From Janibacter terrae NBRC 107853 (GTDB lineage: Bacteria; Actinomycetota; Actinomycetes; Actinomycetales; Dermatophilaceae), in contig NZ_BCUV01000002.1 of the NCBI RefSeq assembly GCF_001591405.1, forward strand, positions 186,001 through 250,000: DNA of 64,000 nt, in the 5' to 3' direction. Positions within the stretch are counted from its first letter, which is position 1. The number at the start of each line of letters is the position of its first letter. Of the stretch, positions 60,404 through 64,000 are shown in pieces. The notes beneath the pieces were generated by a model. That model did not search any database, was not told the DNA's origin, and saw only the letters and a list, made by a program, of their open reading frames with translations. A program made the position numbers and the translations under genes.

Positions 60404-60446
60404 ACGAAGGGGGGCGGCGCAGGATTCCTGCGCCGCCCCCCTTCGT
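60404..60446. terminator. Terminator of the MFS gene, built from inverted CGAAGGGG words
   Basis: A perfect 21-bp stem (arms 60404-60424 and 60426-60446); the innermost bases form the loop. It contains CGAAGGGG (60405-60412) and CCCCTTCG (60438-60445). It lies downstream of the MFS gene on the minus strand. Confidence 0.85.
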
Positions 60447-60456
60447 CATCGAGCCG

Positions 60457-62121
60457 TCAGTGGACGGCGACCGTGGTCACCTCGGGGGTCTGCTCGTCGA
60501 GCAGGTGGCTCTCCTCGTGCTTGCGCGGGAGAAAGGCCGCGACGAGCAGCGTCGCGAGGCACATGAAGGCGGAGACCCAGTAGGTCGCGGCGAAGGCTTC
60601 GGCCATGTCGACGCGGACCGCGTGCACGAGCGCCTGCGCGCCCGCCTGCGGGTCGGTCGCGTACTGGCCGAGGACCTGGGCGACCTCGGGGAACCTCGCG
60701 AGCAGCTGCTGCATCGCGTTGGGGTCGCTGACCTGGGCGCTCTCCTCGCCGAAGGCCTGGGCCTGGCCGATGAGCGGGCGGTCCTCGAAGCCACGCGTCA
60801 GGACGACGGAGGCGATGGCGACACCGAAGGAGCTCGCGACCTGCTGGGTGATGTTGAGCAGGGTCGAGCCGCGGGCCACCTGGTGGGCGGTGAGGGCCTT
60901 GAGCGAGCTCGTCATGAGCGGCATCATCGTCGCGCCCATGCCCAGACCCATGACGAAGAGCGCGGGGATGACGAAGCCCCAGTAGCTGGAGTCCGCGGAG
61001 AGCTGGGTGAAGGCGAACATGCCGCCGGTGATCAGGGCGATGCCCACGGGCACGATGCGGCCGACCGGGTACTTGTCGACGAGGGCGCCGGCGATCGGCA
61101 TGGTGATGAGGGCGCCGAGGCCCTGCGGGATCATCAGCACGCCCGCCATCGTCGTGCTCTCGCCGCGCACCTGCTGGAAGTACGTGGGCATGAGCAGCAG
61201 GCCACCGAAGAAGGCCGCGGCGAAGAGGAACATCGTCAGGGCCGCGACGGAGAAGCGCCGGTTGGCGAGCAGGCGCAGGTCGAGCAGCGGGTGCTTCGGG
61301 CGCATCGACCACCACCCGAAGGCGGCGATGAGCACGAGCCCGGCGAGCGCCGTGCCGTAGACCTTGGGCGAGCTGACCGTGCCCTCCTCGGGGATCGAGG
61401 AGACGCCGTAGAGGAAGAGCGCCAGGCCGGGCGACATGAGCAGCAGGCCGACGACGTCGAGGGACTCGGTGGGCTCGGTGTGGTCCTTGGGCAGGACGAT
61501 CGCGGCGTAGGCCAGGGCGATGACGCCGATCGGCAGGTTGATCAGGAAGATCCAGGTCCAGCTCGGACGGCCCAGCCAGTGGGCGTTGTCGATGAGCCAG
61601 CCACCGAGGATCGGGCCACCGATCGGGCCGAGGAGCATCGGGACACCGAGGATGGCCATGAGGCGGCCGATGCGCTGGGGGCCGGCCGCGCGGGTCATGA
61701 TCGTCATACCGAGCGGCATGAGCATGCCGCCGCCGAGGCCCTGCAGGACGCGCGCGCCGATGAGCATCTCGATCGACGGCGCGAAGGCGCACAGCACGGA
61801 GCCGGCCACGAAGAAGGCGATGGCCGCGAGGTAGAGGCGCTTGGTGCCGAAGCGGTCGGCCGCCCAGCCGGTGAGCGGGATGACCGTGGCGAGGGCCAGC
61901 GTGTAGGCGGTGACGGTCCACGCGACGGTCGAGTACTGCAGCGGCTCGGGGCCCGTGGCGAGGTCGGTCTGGAAGTGGGGGAGGGCGACGTTGACGACCG
62001 TGATGTCGAGGATCGACATGATGGCGCCGAGGACGACGACACCGGCCACCTTGAGCACGGCGGCGTCGATCTTCTCCGGGTACTCCTGTGGCAGGGAGGG
62101 GTCGGGCGCGGTGACGGGCAC
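60457..62121 (-). CDS. MFS multidrug exporter, DHA2 (EmrB/QacA) family
   Basis: 554 residues with about 14 membrane helices, the DHA2 hallmark. Motif A region GWAADRFGTKRLYL after helix 2, LDITVVNVALPHFQ in helix 1 (motif D1 of DHA2), LQGLGGGMLMPLGMTIM (motif B) and GVPMLLGPIGGPILGGWLID (antiporter motif C). Proton-driven export of hydrophobic drugs is the usual role. GTG at 62119-62121 was chosen because AGGAG is correctly spaced upstream and MPVTAPDPSLPQ leads into the first helix. It is divergent from guaB3; a 12-bp palindrome lies between. Confidence 0.93.
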   Translation of the reverse strand: MPVTAPDPSLPQEYPEKIDAAVLKVAGVVVLGAIMSILDITVVNVALPHFQTDLATGPEPLQYSTVAWTVTAYTLALATVIPLTGWAADRFGTKRLYLAAIAFFVAGSVLCAFAPSIEMLIGARVLQGLGGGMLMPLGMTIMTRAAGPQRIGRLMAILGVPMLLGPIGGPILGGWLIDNAHWLGRPSWTWIFLINLPIGVIALAYAAIVLPKDHTEPTESLDVVGLLLMSPGLALFLYGVSSIPEEGTVSSPKVYGTALAGLVLIAAFGWWSMRPKHPLLDLRLLANRRFSVAALTMFLFAAAFFGGLLLMPTYFQQVRGESTTMAGVLMIPQGLGALITMPIAGALVDKYPVGRIVPVGIALITGGMFAFTQLSADSSYWGFVIPALFVMGLGMGATMMPLMTSSLKALTAHQVARGSTLLNITQQVASSFGVAIASVVLTRGFEDRPLIGQAQAFGEESAQVSDPNAMQQLLARFPEVAQVLGQYATDPQAGAQALVHAVRVDMAEAFAATYWVSAFMCLATLLVAAFLPRKHEESHLLDEQTPEVTTVAVH

Positions 62122-62187
62122 AGGGGTCTCCTGAGGGGGTGCGAAGGGGGAGGCGGTGGCCTCGTCGCCACCCTGGCCGGGGCAGAA

Positions 62188-62199
62188 GATGCATGCATC
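62188..62199. promoter_or_regulatory. 12-bp palindrome in the MFS-guaB3 gap, candidate operator
   Basis: GATGCATGCATC, perfectly self-complementary and unusually AT-rich for this DNA. It lies 66 nt upstream of the MFS start and beside TTGCTTGG (minus strand), which may be a -35. It could bind a local drug-responsive repressor. Confidence 0.4.
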
Positions 62200-62244
62200 G
62201 GCCAAGCAAGTATGCGCCCCTGCGGGTGCGACGACCAAGCCCTT

Positions 62245-62250
62245 TAGGGT
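62245..62250 (+). promoter_or_regulatory. -10 element of guaB3 (leaderless type)
   Basis: TAGGGT lies 6 nt before the GTG start at 62257; the GGGTGGGTGGGTG run between gives no Shine-Dalgarno spacing. Confidence 0.45.
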
Positions 62251-62256
62251 GGGTGG

Positions 62257-63378
62257 GTGAACGAGATCGAGATCGGCCGGGGCAAGCGGGGCCGCAGGGC
62301 CTACTCCTTCGACGACATCGCCGTGCTGCCGAGCCGCCGCACGCGCGATCCGGAGGAGGTCTCGCTCGACTGGCAGATCGATGCCTACCACTTCGACATG
62401 CCGGTCATCGCGGCCCCGATGGACTCGGTCATGTCGCCGACCACGGCCATCGCCTTCGGCGAGGCCGGTGGCCTGCCCGTCCTCGACCTCGAGGGCCTGT
62501 GGACGCGCTACCCGGACCCCGAGCCGCTCCTGGCCGAGATCGCCTCGCTCGACCCGGCCGTGGCCACCGCCCGCATGCAGGAGATCTACGCCGCGCCGAT
62601 CCAGCCCGAGCTCATCACCGAGCGGCTGAGGCAGATCCGCGCCGCCGGGGTCACGGTCGCCGGTGCCCTCAGCCCGCAGAACACCCAGCAGCACTGGAAG
62701 TGCGTCGTCGACGCCGGGGTCGACCTCTTCGTCATCCGGGGCACGACGGTCTCCGCGGAGCACGTGAGCAGCCGCGCCGAGCCGCTGAACCTCAAGCGCT
62801 TCATCTACGAGCTCGACGTGCCCGTCATCGTCGGCGGCGCCGCGGGCTACACCGCGGCCCTGCACCTCATGCGCACCGGCGCCGCGGGCGTCCTCGTCGG
62901 CTTCGGCGGCGGTGCGGCGCACACGACGCGCAAGGCGCTGGGCATCCACGCCCCGATGGCGAGCGCGGTCGCCGACGTCGCCGCCGCCCGCCGCGACTAC
63001 CTCGACGAGTCCGGCGGCCGGTACGTGCACGTCATCGCCGACGGCGGCCTCGGCACGAGCGGCGACATCGTCAAGGCCATCGCCTGCGGTGCCGACGCGG
63101 TCATGCTGGGGGCCGCCCTGGCTCGGGCCGCCGACGCGCCGGGTCGCGGGTACCACTGGGGCGCCGAGGCGCACCACCCGGAGCTGCCCCGCGGCGCCCG
63201 CGTCGAGGTCGGCTCGGTCGCGCCCCTCCAGGAGGTCCTCTTCGGCCCCAGCCGGGTGGCCGACGGCTCGACCAACCTCATCGGCGCCCTGCGCCGGGCG
63301 ATGGCCACCACCGGGTACACCGAGGTCAAGGAGCTGCAGCGCATCGAGGTCGTCGTCGCGCCGCACCAGCCGAGCTGA
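62257..63378 (+). CDS. guaB3: GuaB3-family IMP dehydrogenase-like protein
   Basis: 373 residues, TIM barrel without CBS domains. IEIGRGKRGRRAYSFDDIAVLPSRRTRDPEEVSLDWQIDAYHFDMPVIAAPMDSVMSP is the GuaB3 start. In the loop that in IMP dehydrogenase reads GSICTTR, this protein has FGGGAAHTTRKALGI, so the catalytic Cys is replaced. ADGGLGTSGDIVKAIACGADAVMLGAALARA and the C-terminal GALRRAMATTGYTEVKELQRIEVVV complete the family pattern (mycobacterial Rv3410c type). The function is debated or unknown; guaB (54045-55586) is the true enzyme. Start GTG 62257. Confidence 0.93.
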   Translation: MNEIEIGRGKRGRRAYSFDDIAVLPSRRTRDPEEVSLDWQIDAYHFDMPVIAAPMDSVMSPTTAIAFGEAGGLPVLDLEGLWTRYPDPEPLLAEIASLDPAVATARMQEIYAAPIQPELITERLRQIRAAGVTVAGALSPQNTQQHWKCVVDAGVDLFVIRGTTVSAEHVSSRAEPLNLKRFIYELDVPVIVGGAAGYTAALHLMRTGAAGVLVGFGGGAAHTTRKALGIHAPMASAVADVAAARRDYLDESGGRYVHVIADGGLGTSGDIVKAIACGADAVMLGAALARAADAPGRGYHWGAEAHHPELPRGARVEVGSVAPLQEVLFGPSRVADGSTNLIGALRRAMATTGYTEVKELQRIEVVVAPHQPS

Positions 63379-63432
63379 TCCCCCTTCGTCCCATCCGGGG
63401 CGCTCCCCATGGCCTGCGGCGGCGCGCACGGT

Positions 63433-63438
63433 TACCCT
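63433..63438 (+). promoter_or_regulatory. -10 element of the aldehyde dehydrogenase gene (leaderless type)
   Basis: TACCCT lies 6 nt before the ATG at 63445; no Shine-Dalgarno sequence is present. Confidence 0.45.
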
Positions 63439-63444
63439 TGGGTA

Positions 63445-64000
63445 ATGACCTCGGAGATCATCGCTGACCCTGAGCTGGACCCGACGGCCACCTACGCCGT
63501 GGACCCGGGCCGCACCCGCCGGTACGCCAGTCGGGTGGTGGCCTCACCCCGGGCGGAGACCTTCACGCGGACCTCGCCGCTCACCGGCGGCCCGATCGCC
63601 TCGCTGCCGATGTCGACCACCGAGGACGTCCACCGGGCCGTGGCCGCGGCCCGCGCGGCCCAGCCCCGGTGGGCGGCGACCTCCTTCGACGAGCGCCGCC
63701 GCATCATGCTGCGCTTCCACGACCTGGTCCTGGCCAAGCAGGTCGAGCTGCTCGACCTGGTCCAGATCGAGTCCGGCAAGGTGCGCAAGCAGGCCTTCGA
63801 GGAGGTCCTCGACACCGCGCTCGCCGCGCGCTACTACGCCCGCACCGCCGAGGCGCACCTGCGGACGCGCCGGGTCGCCGGTGCCTACCCGGTGCTGACG
63901 CAGACCCGCGTGCTCCACCACCCCAAGGGCGTCGTCGGGATCGTCTCCCCGTGGAACTACCCGCTGAGCCTGGCCATCACCGACGCGCTGCCCGCGCTCA
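63445..64000 (+). CDS. gabD2: Succinate-semialdehyde dehydrogenase-like aldehyde dehydrogenase (partial, 3' end outside window)
   Basis: An open frame from ATG 63445 runs off the right edge; 185 codons are visible. It has the aldehyde dehydrogenase N-terminal oligomerisation strands and the cofactor motif VVGIVSPWNYPLSLAITDALPAL (Rossmann entry, IVSPWNYP) near residue 165. TRTSPLTGGPIASLPMSTTEDVHRAVAAARAAQPRWAA is typical of succinate-semialdehyde dehydrogenase GabD2 of actinobacteria. The catalytic Cys/Glu region is outside the window, so the substrate is tentative. Confidence 0.85.
   Translation, partial: MTSEIIADPELDPTATYAVDPGRTRRYASRVVASPRAETFTRTSPLTGGPIASLPMSTTEDVHRAVAAARAAQPRWAATSFDERRRIMLRFHDLVLAKQVELLDLVQIESGKVRKQAFEEVLDTALAARYYARTAEAHLRTRRVAGAYPVLTQTRVLHHPKGVVGIVSPWNYPLSLAITDALPAL

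Overview
The window is a 64-kb stretch of chromosome from a very GC-rich actinobacterium. The gene set includes mycothiol S-conjugate amidase (Mca), a WhiB regulator, GuaB3, DUF501 and DUF4307 proteins, a His-tailed GroEL next to GroES, and a Z-farnesyl-diphosphate-type prenyl transferase. Gene order and style suggest the order Micrococcales, perhaps an Intrasporangiaceae/Janibacter-like organism; the family-level placement is inference. Nearly everything is housekeeping. I see no prophage, CRISPR array or biosynthetic cluster. The only mobile element is one complete IS481-family insertion sequence at 30906-32058.

Layout. 1-5 kb: end of glmU, prs, a CGNR/EamA divergent pair, rplY (L25/Ctc) and pth. 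4.5-12.4 kb: pspA and a TPM-domain membrane protein (minus strand), then mfd, a SurA-like lipoprotein and mazG. 12.4-17 kb: a VOC-GNAT fusion, enolase, an FtsB-like protein, DUF501, Ppx/GppA and a tRNA with a UAA anticodon. 17-21.9 kb: an iron-regulated siderophore-interacting protein, cystathionine beta-synthase, metB and a Bax-inhibitor-1 protein. 22-30.9 kb: SGNH hydrolase, dienoyl-CoA reductase, msrA, a WXG100-like protein, greA, DUF4307, mca, hemolysin III and a cis-prenyl transferase. 31-34.7 kb: IS481 element, PIN-PhoH protein, and a transglycosylase with an attenuator-like leader. 34.8-46.3 kb: coaA, glmS, acpS, nnr, then alr-hydrolase-tsaE-tsaB-rimI-tsaD with 4-nt overlaps (cell wall precursor and t6A synthesis). 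46.3-53.9 kb: a GH3 lipoprotein, a THUMP-like methyltransferase, groES-groEL under two CIRCE boxes, serA, a degenerate racemase, an S4 protein and whiB. 54-64 kb: guaB, a membrane protein, P1 peptidase, secreted esterase, dipeptidase, MFS exporter, guaB3 and the start of a succinate-semialdehyde dehydrogenase.

The most interesting signals lie outside the genes. (1) The octamer CGAAGGGG occurs about 65 times by hand count, equally in both orientations, in several reading frames, and as inverted pairs that form terminator stems; this pattern resembles DNA-uptake sequences. (2) Three families of dispersed palindromes occupy intergenic gaps. (3) The IS481 element has inserted at the CTAG centre of one such palindrome, and the stop codon of its transposase comes from the duplicated target. 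(4) Many genes have a TANNNT hexamer 6-8 nt before the start codon, which suggests leaderless mRNAs.
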